From Pseudomonadales bacterium (GTDB lineage Bacteria > Pseudomonadota > Gammaproteobacteria > Pseudomonadales > Azotimanducaceae), in assembly GCA_019090615.1 (NCBI GenBank), contig JAHRVQ010000061.1:1-51035 (forward strand): a stretch of 51,035 nucleotides of DNA, written 5' to 3'. The notes below the pieces were generated by a model. It saw only the letters and a list, made by a program, of their open reading frames with translations. It made no database searches and was not told where the DNA came from. The translations under genes were made by a program, and so were the position numbers. Every line of letters begins with the position of its first letter. The first letter of the stretch is position 1. Below, one piece after another: positions 30,812-39,156 of this stretch.

Positions 30812-31828
30812 ATGATAAAACTTGTTCTACATATACTTTGTTGCTGCTCGGTTTACCTGGGTCTTGCTAATTCCCTGATGGCGGTTGCCGAGGACCCGCC
30901 GGTTAGGCGTTATATTGATCATCCTGACGTTCATGCATTTATTGATGCGCGGGTTGCGGAGGGCTTTGATAAAAACTATCTGGTCGCGCTTTTTGCTCAG
31001 GCTGAATATAAACAAAGCATTGTTGATGCCATTTCACGACCTGCAGAATTTACTCATACCTGGAAAACTTATCAGGATATTTTTTTGACCGAATCCAGAA
31101 TTCGGCAGGGCCAACAATTCATGCTCGAAAATGCCAGGGCGCTAAAACTTGCTGAGGCCAAGTTTGGTGTGCCCGTTGAAATTATTACTGCGATTATTGG
31201 CGTTGAGACGATGTATGGGCGTATTCGTGGTAGTTATCGAGTGATCGATTCACTCTCAACCCTAGCTTTTGATTATCCACCCCGGAGTGCTTTTTTCCGC
31301 AGTGAGCTGAAGCATTTTTTACATCTGGTAAAAGAAGAAAATCAGGACGCGCGGTTACCAAAAGGTTCCTATGCGGGTGCTATGGGATATGGACAGTTTA
31401 TCCCAAGCAGTTATAGGCATTATGCGATAGATTTTGATGGCGATGGCCAACGAGATATCTGGAATAACAAAACCGATGCTATCGGTAGCGTGGCGAATTA
31501 TTTGGCGCTACATGGCTGGCAAGACGGCGAATTGATTACTGTTAAGGCAACCCTTGTGGAGGATTCTATGCAGGCAGGACCTGCATCGGAAAATTTTAAT
31601 AAATCTCTGAAGCCTACGGCAAGCATTGCGTCTATGGAAAAGCTTGGCCTGCATTGGCAGCAAAAATTAAAATCGGAGCCGTTAATTAGCCCAATGTTGC
31701 TGCATGGTAAGCAGGGTATCGAGTACTGGCTTGGGTTGAAGAATTTTTATGTGATTACTCGATATAATCACAGTAAATTATATGCGATGGCGGTATTTCA
31801 ACTGAGCCAGCGGTTACGGGATTTTTAA
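30812..31828 (+). CDS. mltB: Lytic murein transglycosylase B
   Basis: MltB cleaves glycan strands to 1,6-anhydro-muropeptides in the periplasm. It has 338 residues and a hydrophobic N-terminal signal (about 1-25, ending near LANSLMA). The LLCSVY-like core does not give a clear lipobox, so it may be soluble periplasmic rather than a lipoprotein. The catalytic glutamate lies in IIGVETMYGRIRG. The GSYAGAMGYGQFIPSSYRHYAIDFDG region is typical of family 103. Confidence 0.93.
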   Translation: MIKLVLHILCCCSVYLGLANSLMAVAEDPPVRRYIDHPDVHAFIDARVAEGFDKNYLVALFAQAEYKQSIVDAISRPAEFTHTWKTYQDIFLTESRIRQGQQFMLENARALKLAEAKFGVPVEIITAIIGVETMYGRIRGSYRVIDSLSTLAFDYPPRSAFFRSELKHFLHLVKEENQDARLPKGSYAGAMGYGQFIPSSYRHYAIDFDGDGQRDIWNNKTDAIGSVANYLALHGWQDGELITVKATLVEDSMQAGPASENFNKSLKPTASIASMEKLGLHWQQKLKSEPLISPMLLHGKQGIEYWLGLKNFYVITRYNHSKLYAMAVFQLSQRLRDF

Positions 31829-31898
31829 TGACCAGCAACCGACAGGATGTAGCCTGGTTACAGATTAAAGTAAGAAATAGAATCAAGGGAATTGAAAG

Positions 31899-32756
31899 TT
31901 GGTTCAGAATAAATCTTTAATGCCGGTACGGCGTCTTTTCGATATTGTTGTGCTGATTGGCTTATGTTTGTTAACGGGTTGTACACTAATGCCTGGCGCT
32001 GACAAATTGACGCGACTTTTAAACCCGAACGCTCAAAGTGCATCAGTTCAACCGGTAACGGATGCTGCGGGCAAGCGGGTAGCCTTGAAAACTTTTACAC
32101 CCGGCAACAAATCTCCCTATGTGGTATTTGGTCAAACCTATGAGGTATTGCCAACCAGTATTGGTTATCGTGAAATTGGTATAGCCTCGTGGTATGGCAA
32201 GAAATTTCATGGACGTTTAACTTCGAACGGTGAGGTCTATGATATGTATCAATTGTCAGCAGCACATAAATCTCTGCCATTGCCTACTGAAGTGAAGGTA
32301 ACCAATCTGGATAATGGCAAAAGTGTTGTGGTCAGAGTTAATGATCGTGGTCCCTTTCACGATGACCGAGTGATAGATTTGTCGTTTAAAACCGCTGAGA
32401 AATTAGGTTTTGCCGACCAGGGAACAGCGCCGGTGGTGGTGGAAACGTTTGTTCGCTTATCGGATAAAAGAACGAATCAGCTAACGGATAAAAATATCTC
32501 GTTTTATTTACAGGTGGGTGCGTTTACCAAACAGGCGGGTGCTGAAAAGCTTCAAAAAATAGTTGCCAGTTTACTGGCATCACACGAAATGGCCGCTATC
32601 GAGGTTAAAATATTACCCAGTGAAACGGCATTGAAGCTGATTCATAAAGTATGGTTGGGGCCGATCAAAGATCAGCAAAAGCGAGATCAGATAGTACAAT
32701 GGCTAGAACAGGCTAATCTGGGCCGTCCTATACCGGTGGCGGTGAGTGCCTGGTAA
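31899..32756 (+). CDS. rlpA: Septal ring lytic transglycosylase RlpA family lipoprotein, TTG start
   Basis: RlpA cuts glycan strands stripped of stem peptides. In the 285 residues I see a lipoprotein signal ending LLTGC, a double-psi beta-barrel domain (ASWYGKKFHGRLTSNGEVYD through VRVNDRGPFHDDRVIDLS, about 98-170), and a C-terminal SPOR domain (FYLQVGAFTKQAGAEKL, about 205-280) that binds denuded septal peptidoglycan. AAGGGA at 31885-31890 fits the TTG at 31899; the ATG at 31920 is a possible alternative that still leaves a full signal peptide. Confidence 0.92.
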   Translation: MVQNKSLMPVRRLFDIVVLIGLCLLTGCTLMPGADKLTRLLNPNAQSASVQPVTDAAGKRVALKTFTPGNKSPYVVFGQTYEVLPTSIGYREIGIASWYGKKFHGRLTSNGEVYDMYQLSAAHKSLPLPTEVKVTNLDNGKSVVVRVNDRGPFHDDRVIDLSFKTAEKLGFADQGTAPVVVETFVRLSDKRTNQLTDKNISFYLQVGAFTKQAGAEKLQKIVASLLASHEMAAIEVKILPSETALKLIHKVWLGPIKDQQKRDQIVQWLEQANLGRPIPVAVSAW

Positions 32757-32776
32757 CTAATAAGAACCAACGATGT

Positions 32777-34012
32777 ATGTTACCTAATTTTCAAATTAAG
32801 AATATGAAATTAAATATGATGTTAAAACAATGCAAATTATGGGGCCGGGGTCGGCGTTTATTGGCAATAAGCATGCTGATACTGCTGAATTTTCCGCTAA
32901 ATGCAGCGGTGCCAATAATTCCATCGCCGCCTCAATTAGCAGCTAATGGGTATTTATTGATCGACGCTGATACCGGCAAAGTCATCGTTGAACATAATAG
33001 TCAGCAGCGCCTGCCGCCCGCCAGTTTAACTAAAATGATGACAAGTTATGTGGCTTCGTCAGTGGTTGGGTTGGGAACGTTGAACCTGGATGAAGAGGTC
33101 ATTGTCAGTGAAAAAGCCTGGCGGATGGAAGGTTCGCGGATGTTTATTCGGGTTGACACCAAAGTTACAGTGAGAGAATTGCTGCGTGGTATTATTATAC
33201 AATCGGGCAACGATGCGAGCGTAGCTCTGGCTGAACATATTGCCGGTGGAGAAGATGCGTTTGCCGATGTCATGAACCAGCAGGCGCAACATCTTGGTAT
33301 GACTAGTACCCATTTTATGAATGCAACTGGGTTGCCAGATGAAGAGCATTATACAACGGCTGCCGATCTTGCCAGGCTTACTCAGGCCTTGATTCATGAC
33401 TTTCCTGAGCATTATCAATTATATCGAGAAAAATATTATACCTACAACGATATTAAACAGCCGAATAGAAATCAGCTATTATGGCGAGATAAAACGGTTG
33501 ATGGAGTAAAGACTGGCCATACTGATGCCGCGGGATATTGTCTGGTGGCATCTGCTGTCAGAGATGGAATGCGCCTGATATCAGTCGTTATGGGGGCGGG
33601 GTCTGAAGCCGCGAGGGCAACTGAAAGTCAAAAATTACTTAGTTATGGTTTTCGTTATTATGAGACCAGGCGTCTTTATGAAGCGGATAAAGTCTTAAAA
33701 AACGTGCGCATCTGGGGCGCGGATGAATCTAGTATAGGTATAGGCCTGGGCGAGGATATAGTGATTACAGTGGCCCGCGGTGATATTGCAAATTTAGTGG
33801 CCAATATATCAGTAGATGGGATAGTTAAGGCGCCGTTAGAAGATCAGCAGGTGTTGGGTCAATTGAAGGTGCTCAATGGTGAGAAACTGGTGATAGCAGC
33901 ACCTTTGGTGGCTCTACATGCGGTGGAAGAGGCGGGTTTTTTTTCTCGGCTATGGGACTCAATTCTGCTGTTTTTTAGACAATTATTATCCCAGGATCCA
34001 TTGCAGATATAA
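32777..34012 (+). CDS. dacA: D-alanyl-D-alanine carboxypeptidase (PBP5/6 family)
   Basis: This enzyme trims the terminal D-alanine from pentapeptide stems in the periplasm. The 411 residues carry a signal segment (LLAISMLILLNFPLNA), then SxxK in PASLTKMMTSY, SxN in QSGNDASVALAEHIAG, and KTG in VDGVKTGHTDAAGYC. A beta-rich domain follows, then a C-terminal amphipathic anchor region (FFSRLWDSILLFFRQLL). The start could also be the ATG at 32804 or 32816, since the signal's basic region begins near residue 18. ybeD comes next. Confidence 0.95.
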   Translation: MLPNFQIKNMKLNMMLKQCKLWGRGRRLLAISMLILLNFPLNAAVPIIPSPPQLAANGYLLIDADTGKVIVEHNSQQRLPPASLTKMMTSYVASSVVGLGTLNLDEEVIVSEKAWRMEGSRMFIRVDTKVTVRELLRGIIIQSGNDASVALAEHIAGGEDAFADVMNQQAQHLGMTSTHFMNATGLPDEEHYTTAADLARLTQALIHDFPEHYQLYREKYYTYNDIKQPNRNQLLWRDKTVDGVKTGHTDAAGYCLVASAVRDGMRLISVVMGAGSEAARATESQKLLSYGFRYYETRRLYEADKVLKNVRIWGADESSIGIGLGEDIVITVARGDIANLVANISVDGIVKAPLEDQQVLGQLKVLNGEKLVIAAPLVALHAVEEAGFFSRLWDSILLFFRQLLSQDPLQI

Positions 34013-34028
34013 CCTGAAGGGCGCGATT

Positions 34029-34289
34029 ATGGATGAACCTCGAATAGAATTTCCATGTGATTACCCCATCAAAGTCATTGTTGTTGCCGAGCCTAATATA
34101 CTCAAGGAGGTAGTAGCGGTGGTTGAAAAGTACGATGCACGAATTACTGCGGATAAGGTTGAACAGCAGCCAAGCAAACAAGGCAACTATGTTTCTCTGC
34201 GATATGATTTATGGGCAACGGGTACAGCGCAGCTTGAGAAGTTGTTTCTGGACTTGAAGAAAATACAAGCGGTTCGTATGGTGTTATAG
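34029..34289 (+). CDS. ybeD: YbeD-like DUF493 protein
   Basis: The 86 residues start MDEPRIEFPCDYPIKVIV, typical of DUF493/YbeD, a small ACT-like fold protein conserved between dacA and lipB in gammaproteobacteria. Its function is not settled; a role linked to lipoate metabolism has been suggested from gene order. The reading frame continues upstream to 33918 inside dacA, but the ATG at 34029 fits the family start. Confidence 0.92.
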   Translation: MDEPRIEFPCDYPIKVIVVAEPNILKEVVAVVEKYDARITADKVEQQPSKQGNYVSLRYDLWATGTAQLEKLFLDLKKIQAVRMVL

Positions 34290-34367
34290 CATTAATGCTT
34301 GGTATTACCCTATCAATATTGTTGATATTAGCTATTTTTTACACAAGAGGATGGTCGAATTAGAACG

Positions 34368-35000
34368 TTGGTGGTTAAAAATTTCGGCCTGGTAGATTAT
34401 CTGCCTGTTTGGCAAAAGATGCAGGATTTTACCAATCAGCGGTCAGCGAGCACGGTCGATGAGTTATGGCTTTTACAGCATCCGGCGGTCTTTACTTTGG
34501 GACGGGCGGGTAAAAAAGAACATCTACTAGCGCCCGGTGATATTCCTGTTGTGCAATCAGATCGTGGTGGTCAAGTGACCTATCATGGGCCCGGGCAATT
34601 GGTCGGGTATTTATTGATAGACCTGCGCCGCCTGCAGATTAATATTCGACAATTGGTAAGTGGTATAGAAATGTCAATTATTCAGCTATTGGCTACTTAT
34701 GGTGTTGATGCGCAATGCCGTAAAGCGGCGCCTGGTGTTTATGTGGCCGATAAAAAAGTAGCGGCCTTAGGTCTGCGTATTCGGCGAGGATGCAGTTTTC
34801 ACGGTTTCAGTCTTAATGTCGCCATGGATGTTGAGCCCTTCGGTAGAATTAACCCCTGCGGTTATCCGGGCCTTAAGGTTATACAGCTGCGAGAATTAGG
34901 TGTGGATGATGATCTAGGGCAAATAAGTGAGCAACTGGTTCTGAAGATTCAGCGTCAATTCGGCTATGATGTTATTTCTCAGGAGCAGGCTGTTAACTAA
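34368..35000 (+). CDS. lipB: Octanoyl-(acyl-carrier-protein) transferase, non-ATG start
   Basis: LipB moves octanoate from ACP onto lipoyl domains as the first step of lipoate synthesis. The 210 residues include SDRGGQVTYHGPGQLVGYLL, the lysine region KKVAALGLRIRRGCSFHGFS and the catalytic cysteine in INPCGYPGL. The frame begins at TTG 34368 or GTG 34371 without a clear ribosome site. The ATG at 34351 is in another frame and stops after 14 codons. The start is therefore uncertain, but the protein body is complete. Confidence 0.93.
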   Translation: MVVKNFGLVDYLPVWQKMQDFTNQRSASTVDELWLLQHPAVFTLGRAGKKEHLLAPGDIPVVQSDRGGQVTYHGPGQLVGYLLIDLRRLQINIRQLVSGIEMSIIQLLATYGVDAQCRKAAPGVYVADKKVAALGLRIRRGCSFHGFSLNVAMDVEPFGRINPCGYPGLKVIQLRELGVDDDLGQISEQLVLKIQRQFGYDVISQEQAVN

Positions 35001-35087
35001 GCGGCGCATAGTGTTATCAGGCGTTGGTCTGAACACCGGTAAACAAAAGAATACCAGGCTCAAGCATAGACGACACTTAATTTGAAG

Positions 35088-35146
35088 GCTCTGGAGTCAA
35101 AAGCTGTGGAATTAAAAGCTGTGGAATTAAAGTTCTGGAATTAAAA
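35088..35146 (+). repeat. 15-bp tandem repeat upstream of lipA
   Basis: Four units of GCTGTGGAATTAAAA type lie at 35088-35102, 35103-35117, 35118-35131 (one base short) and 35132-35146. The two middle units are nearly identical, and degenerate traces continue to about 35172. They fill the lipB-lipA gap and end about 40 bases before the lipA start. Confidence 0.85.
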
Positions 35147-35188
35147 GCGCGGCAATGAATGACGCTGGAATAAGGTTTGAAAATAGAT

Positions 35189-36151
35189 ATGGCAAGAGAT
35201 CCAAGAAATAAACTAGTTCAAGGGGTAAAACTCAGGGGGGCTGATAAGGTTCGGCGTATTCCCGTTAAAGTTGTGCCCAGTGATGAGTTTCTGCCAAAAC
35301 CCGACTGGATTCGAGTGCGTATTCCTGCCAGTACAGAAATTAGCCGCATTAAGAATATTTTGCGCACCAGGAAGTTAGCCTCGGTATGTGAAGAGGCCAA
35401 CTGCCCTAACCTGGCTGAATGTTTTACCCATGGCACGGCGACATTTATGATTATGGGTGAAATATGCACCCGTCGCTGCCCCTTTTGTGATGTCGGTCAC
35501 GGTAAGCCAAATCCGTTGGATGAAGCTGAGCCCTACCAACTGGCAGCCGCGGTTGCAGAGATGCAGCTTAACTATGTTGTAATTACGTCTGTTGACCGCG
35601 ACGATCTAAAAGATAGCGGTGCTGGACATTTTGCCTCCTGCATTAGTGAGATGCGACGGTTAAACCCCAATACTGAAATTGAAGTTCTGGTGCCAGATTT
35701 TCGTGGCAGGATGGATGTGGCGTTAACAAAATTGGCAGCTGAGCCACCTGATGTTTTTAATCACAACCTGGAAACTGTGCCTCGGTTATACCGACAAGTT
35801 AGGCCGGGTGCGGACTATCAATGGTCGCTGCGGTTGTTGCAGCGCTATAAACAGCTGATGCCAGGTATTCTGACCAAGTCTGGATTGATGTTAGGTCTTG
35901 GCGAAACCATTGAAGAAGTGCAACAGGTTATGCTAGATATGCGTGCCCATGATATCGATATGCTTACTCTTGGACAATACTTGCAACCGAGTCGCGACCA
36001 CTTAAAAGTGGTGCGGTATGTACATCCAGATGAGTTTTTAGCGCTGAAGCAGGCGGCAGATAAAATGGGTTTTGTTCATGTCGCCAGTGGCCCCCTGGTC
36101 AGGTCCTCCTACCATGCTGATTTGCAGGCCAAAGGTGAAGTGGTTGGCTGA
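35189..36151 (+). CDS. lipA: Lipoyl synthase
   Basis: LipA is a radical-SAM enzyme that inserts two sulfurs into octanoyl groups made by LipB. It is 320 residues from the ATG at 35189 (a TTG at 35177 is also possible). The auxiliary cluster cysteines lie in [12 protein letters not shown] (C-x4-C-x5-C) and the radical-SAM cluster in CTRRCPFC (C-x3-C-x2-C). The C-terminus [13 protein letters not shown] holds the serine ligand. AAGG is somewhat far (13 bases) from this ATG. It is convergent with moeB. Confidence 0.96.
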   Translation: MARDPRNKLVQGVKLRGADKVRRIPVKVVPSDEFLPKPDWIRVRIPASTEISRIKNILRTRKLASVCEEANCPNLAECFTHGTATFMIMGEICTRRCPFCDVGHGKPNPLDEAEPYQLAAAVAEMQLNYVVITSVDRDDLKDSGAGHFASCISEMRRLNPNTEIEVLVPDFRGRMDVALTKLAAEPPDVFNHNLETVPRLYRQVRPGADYQWSLRLLQRYKQLMPGILTKSGLMLGLGETIEEVQQVMLDMRAHDIDMLTLGQYLQPSRDHLKVVRYVHPDEFLALKQAADKMGFVHVASGPLVRSSYHADLQAKGEVVG

Positions 36152-36176
36152 TTGGCGTGTAACTATAGATTGGTAC

Positions 36177-36215
36177 TATCAATTAGAGCTATCAATTAGA
36201 GCTATCAAATAGCGC
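36177..36215 (+). repeat. 13-bp tandem repeat at the lipA-moeB junction
   Basis: Three units of TATCAATTAGAGC type: 36177-36189 and 36190-36202 are identical, and 36203-36215 differs at two positions. The third unit contains the moeB stop codon (36205-36207 on the minus strand). No hairpin or spacer structure is seen. Confidence 0.85.
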
Positions 36216-36948
36216 TACAAGTTGGGCAGAGTGGGTCTCTGGGTAGTTTTAATTTTCTCCATTGCATTGAATGGGCATCAAATACCTGTAAATAACCCGC
36301 CGAAGAGGCGCCAAAGCCAACCAGCAATTTAACGGCTTCCATGGCCTGGCAGCAACCGATGATACCTACTATTGGTGCTGCAACGCCATTTTCAGCGCAA
36401 TTATTATCGCCGTCTTTTGCGTTTTTATACAAACACTGATAGCAAGCTGATGTTGTTTCTGGGTCGTAGATCAGGATTTGCCCTTCAAGCTTAACGGCAG
36501 CGCCAAAAACAACTGGGGTACTGGTTTCAACACATACCCGATTGATGATGAATCGGGTGGCAAAATTATCCGTGGCATCCACCACCAGGTCAATAGTATC
36601 AATGGCCTGTTCCAGACTGATGGCATCGAAGCGCTGGGTAATTGTTGTCACCTGAATCTCAGGGTTAATTTCAAGAATTGATGCTTTTGCTGAGTCCACC
36701 TTGTATTTGCCGATATCCTGATTGCCGTGAGCGATTTGTCGTTGTAGATTACTGAGTTCTACAATGTCGTCGTCCGCGAGTATCAAATGACCGACCCCCG
36801 CTGCTGCCAGATAGAGCGCAATTGGACAACCTAATCCGCCCAGTCCAATAATCAGAACTCTGGATTGTAATAGCTTGAGCTGTCCGTCAATTTCAATTTC
36901 TGGCAGCATGATCTGGCGGCTATAGCGTAAAAGTTGATCGTCGTTCAT
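36205..36948 (-). CDS. moeB: MoeB/ThiF-family adenylyltransferase
   Basis: The 247 residues match E1-like enzymes that adenylate the C-terminal glycine of MoaD or ThiS for sulfur transfer. The nucleotide site is IGLGGLGCPIALYLAAAG (about 34-51), followed by DDDIVELSNLQRQ. Zinc ligands are the pairs CYQC and CPTC, and VDATDNFATRF is also present. Length is that of E. coli MoeB (249), without a rhodanese domain. MoeB and ThiF cannot be told apart by sequence alone; the prmC-moeB neighbourhood favours MoeB. Confidence 0.88.
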   Translation of the reverse strand: MNDDQLLRYSRQIMLPEIEIDGQLKLLQSRVLIIGLGGLGCPIALYLAAAGVGHLILADDDIVELSNLQRQIAHGNQDIGKYKVDSAKASILEINPEIQVTTITQRFDAISLEQAIDTIDLVVDATDNFATRFIINRVCVETSTPVVFGAAVKLEGQILIYDPETTSACYQCLYKNAKDGDNNCAENGVAAPIVGIIGCCQAMEAVKLLVGFGASSAGYLQVFDAHSMQWRKLKLPRDPLCPTCSAI

Positions 36949-36982
36949 TTTCTAACCTGTGTGTTTTATCTTAGCTATTCAA

Positions 36983-37050
36983 CCCGACTTGCGCGGCCCG
37001 ACCTACGCGGCCCGACCTACGCGGCCCGGCCTGCGCGGCCCGACCTACAT
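36983..37050 (+). repeat. 14-bp GC-rich tandem repeat between moeB and prmC
   Basis: Nearly five units of CCCGACCTACGCGG begin at 36983, 36997, 37011, 37025 and 37039 (last one incomplete). Units two and three are identical, the others differ by one to three bases. It is far more GC-rich than its surroundings. The last unit overlaps the end of prmC (stop at 37045-37047 on the minus strand). Confidence 0.9.
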
Positions 37051-37872
37051 AAAAGCCAAAACTGCTCTGGGCTGGTTGTTCAGATCAGTGAGCGGTTTGA
37101 TTCTAGAAAAATTACTGCTTGCCATCAATGCGGTGACTTGTGATTGTTGGTTGTAGCCGTGTTCAATAATGATCATACCATTGGGTTTTAAATAGTCAGG
37201 GGCAGCAGAAATAATTTGTTTGATATCGTTAAGGCCGTCATCGGGCGAGATCAGGGCTGCAGTTGGTTCGTAGCAAAGGGCACCAAGATGAGGGTCTTCA
37301 ATCTCGATATAAGGTGGGTTGCTAACTATAATGTCAAATTGCGATGCTTTAAAACCATTGAGCCAGTTCGCCTGAATAAAGCCCACTGAATTACGCGCTA
37401 GTTGCTGGCTATTTTTTTTAGCGACCTGCAGGCATTCAGCGCTACGGTCAGTAGCAACCACAGTATAGTTTGGCCGTTCACTGGCAATCGCAATGGCTAT
37501 TGCGCCTGAGCCTGTGCCCAGATCGATTACGGTTGCAGCGTCATTGCTGGGTTGTTGTAAAATAGTTTCAACCAGTAGTTCTGTGTCTGGGCGAGGAATG
37601 AGTGTGGCGGCTGTCACAGAAAATTCCAGGCTCCAGAATTCCTGAATGCCGATGATATAAGCGACCGGTTTGCCAGCGCGCCGAGCATTCAGGGCGGAGA
37701 TGAAATCAGCATATTCTGCAGCGGATAGCTGGTAGTCATCAAAGGCAATTAACCAGCTACGGGTTTTATTTAATATATGCCCGAGTATTAACTGGCAGTC
37801 CAGTTGGGGTGTATGGCTATTGTCTAGTTGATGTTGCATGGCTAGTGCATGTTTAACATTGAGCGTCTGCAC
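37045..37872 (-). CDS. prmC: Release factor glutamine methyltransferase
   Basis: PrmC methylates the GGQ glutamine of release factors RF1 and RF2. The 275 residues include a SAM-binding stretch (VIDLGTGSGAIAIAIASERP, about 114-133) and the catalytic NPPY in IIVSNPPYIE (about 186-189). It is six bases downstream of prfA, its substrate's gene, on the same strand. The last codons run into the 14-bp repeat, so the C-terminus may have been reset by repeat growth; no essential part is missing. Confidence 0.95.
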   Translation of the reverse strand: MQTLNVKHALAMQHQLDNSHTPQLDCQLILGHILNKTRSWLIAFDDYQLSAAEYADFISALNARRAGKPVAYIIGIQEFWSLEFSVTAATLIPRPDTELLVETILQQPSNDAATVIDLGTGSGAIAIAIASERPNYTVVATDRSAECLQVAKKNSQQLARNSVGFIQANWLNGFKASQFDIIVSNPPYIEIEDPHLGALCYEPTAALISPDDGLNDIKQIISAAPDYLKPNGMIIIEHGYNQQSQVTALMASSNFSRIKPLTDLNNQPRAVLAFM

Positions 37873-37878
37873 CGGGTT

Positions 37879-38964
37879 TTATTCCTTGCTTAATTGACTC
37901 AATAAATCGGCCTGATGTTCCTGCACCAGTTGATCGATAATCGGCGCGATGTCGCCGGCTATGGTTTGAGCGAGACGGTGTAAAGTCAGATTAATTCGAT
38001 GATCTGTTACGCGGCCGTCGGGGAAATTGTAAGTTCTAATTTTTTCAGAGCGATCACCGCTGCCTACCAGGTTACGTCTGGTCTCTGCCTGTTCATCAGC
38101 GAGTTTTTGTTGCGCAGCATCCTGCAGGCGCGCCTGTAACAGGCTCATGGCTCGCGCCTTGTTTTTGTGCTGGGAACGTTCATCCTGACACTCGACAACC
38201 ACGCCGGTGGGTATATGGGTTAGTCGAACTGCTGAATCTGTCTTGTTGACATGCTGTCCGCCGGCACCAGATGCGCGATAGGTATCGACCCGTAAATCAC
38301 TTTTATTAATTTCAATCTCATCCAGGCCAGTTACTTCAGGCATAACTGCGACGGTACAGGCTGATGTATGGATACGTCCCTGAGATTCTGTTTGTGGCAC
38401 CCTCTGGACCCGGTGAGCACCTGATTCGAATTTGAGTTTGGCGTATACGTTGTTACCTTCTATCCGCGCTATTATTTCCTTATAGCCACCGTGTTCACCC
38501 AGGCGTTCATTCAGGATTTCGACCTTCCATTTACAGGATTCGGCAAATCGACTGTACATACGGAATAAATCCCCTGCAAATATGGCTGCTTCATCGCCGC
38601 CGGTACCTGCGCGAATTTCCACAAAGACATTATGTGAGTCGTTGGGGTCGCTCGGCAGGAGTAGCGTTTGTAACTGCGAATCAAGTGCCTGAACGCCTTT
38701 TAGGAGCTCTGTCACTTCCTCCTGAGCCATGTCTTTGATGTCTTTGTCGTCGTCATCCAGCATCAGTTTTGCGTCGGCAAGCTCTGTGTTGGTGGCTGTG
38801 AAGTCGCGATAACAGAGCACCACGGGTTCTAATTCTGCGTACTCTTTGGCATAACCACGAAAGAGGTTCTGGTTGGCAATGGTATCAGCATCACTGAGCA
38901 GTACACCAAGTTCATCATACCGTTCCAGGAGTTGCTCAAGTTTTGTTTCAAGTGAAGGTTTCAT
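37879..38964 (-). CDS. prfA: Peptide chain release factor 1
   Basis: RF1 reads UAA and UAG stop codons and triggers peptide release. It has 361 residues with [20 protein letters not shown] (the region just before the core) and the catalytic GGQ in [16 protein letters not shown] (about residue 235). It follows hemA on the same strand with a gap of 192 bases, longer than the near-contact seen in many relatives. The gap has a short A+T-rich palindrome (39010-39024) and no gene. Confidence 0.96.
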   Translation of the reverse strand: MKPSLETKLEQLLERYDELGVLLSDADTIANQNLFRGYAKEYAELEPVVLCYRDFTATNTELADAKLMLDDDDKDIKDMAQEEVTELLKGVQALDSQLQTLLLPSDPNDSHNVFVEIRAGTGGDEAAIFAGDLFRMYSRFAESCKWKVEILNERLGEHGGYKEIIARIEGNNVYAKLKFESGAHRVQRVPQTESQGRIHTSACTVAVMPEVTGLDEIEINKSDLRVDTYRASGAGGQHVNKTDSAVRLTHIPTGVVVECQDERSQHKNKARAMSLLQARLQDAAQQKLADEQAETRRNLVGSGDRSEKIRTYNFPDGRVTDHRINLTLHRLAQTIAGDIAPIIDQLVQEHQADLLSQLSKE

Positions 38965-39156
38965 TACTACAGTCTACTCATGATTGCGCAGTGCGCGTTA
39001 TCAGGGTTTATACTTAATAAGTATCAATTTATTGGCTTTCTATCATCCGGCTTTCTAAATATCAGAAATTCAGGCGCTTAAGTCATGATCGCGCGGTTAT
39101 ATAAGTCGTCGAGTGATGGGTTTGGCTAATGCAAACTATTGGTTGCTGTGACGTAT

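Noticed and set aside
36983-37050. Possible CRISPR array
   Set aside because: Units are 14 bp and directly joined; there are no spacers and no cas genes.
36934-37156. Plus-strand frames with RPDLRGPTYAARP-type repeats
   Set aside because: They are translations of the 14-bp DNA repeat and of the prmC antisense strand; no ribosome site and no family.
39010-39024. A+T-rich palindrome in the hemA-prfA gap
   Set aside because: Short and of low complexity, with no supporting promoter or regulator evidence.
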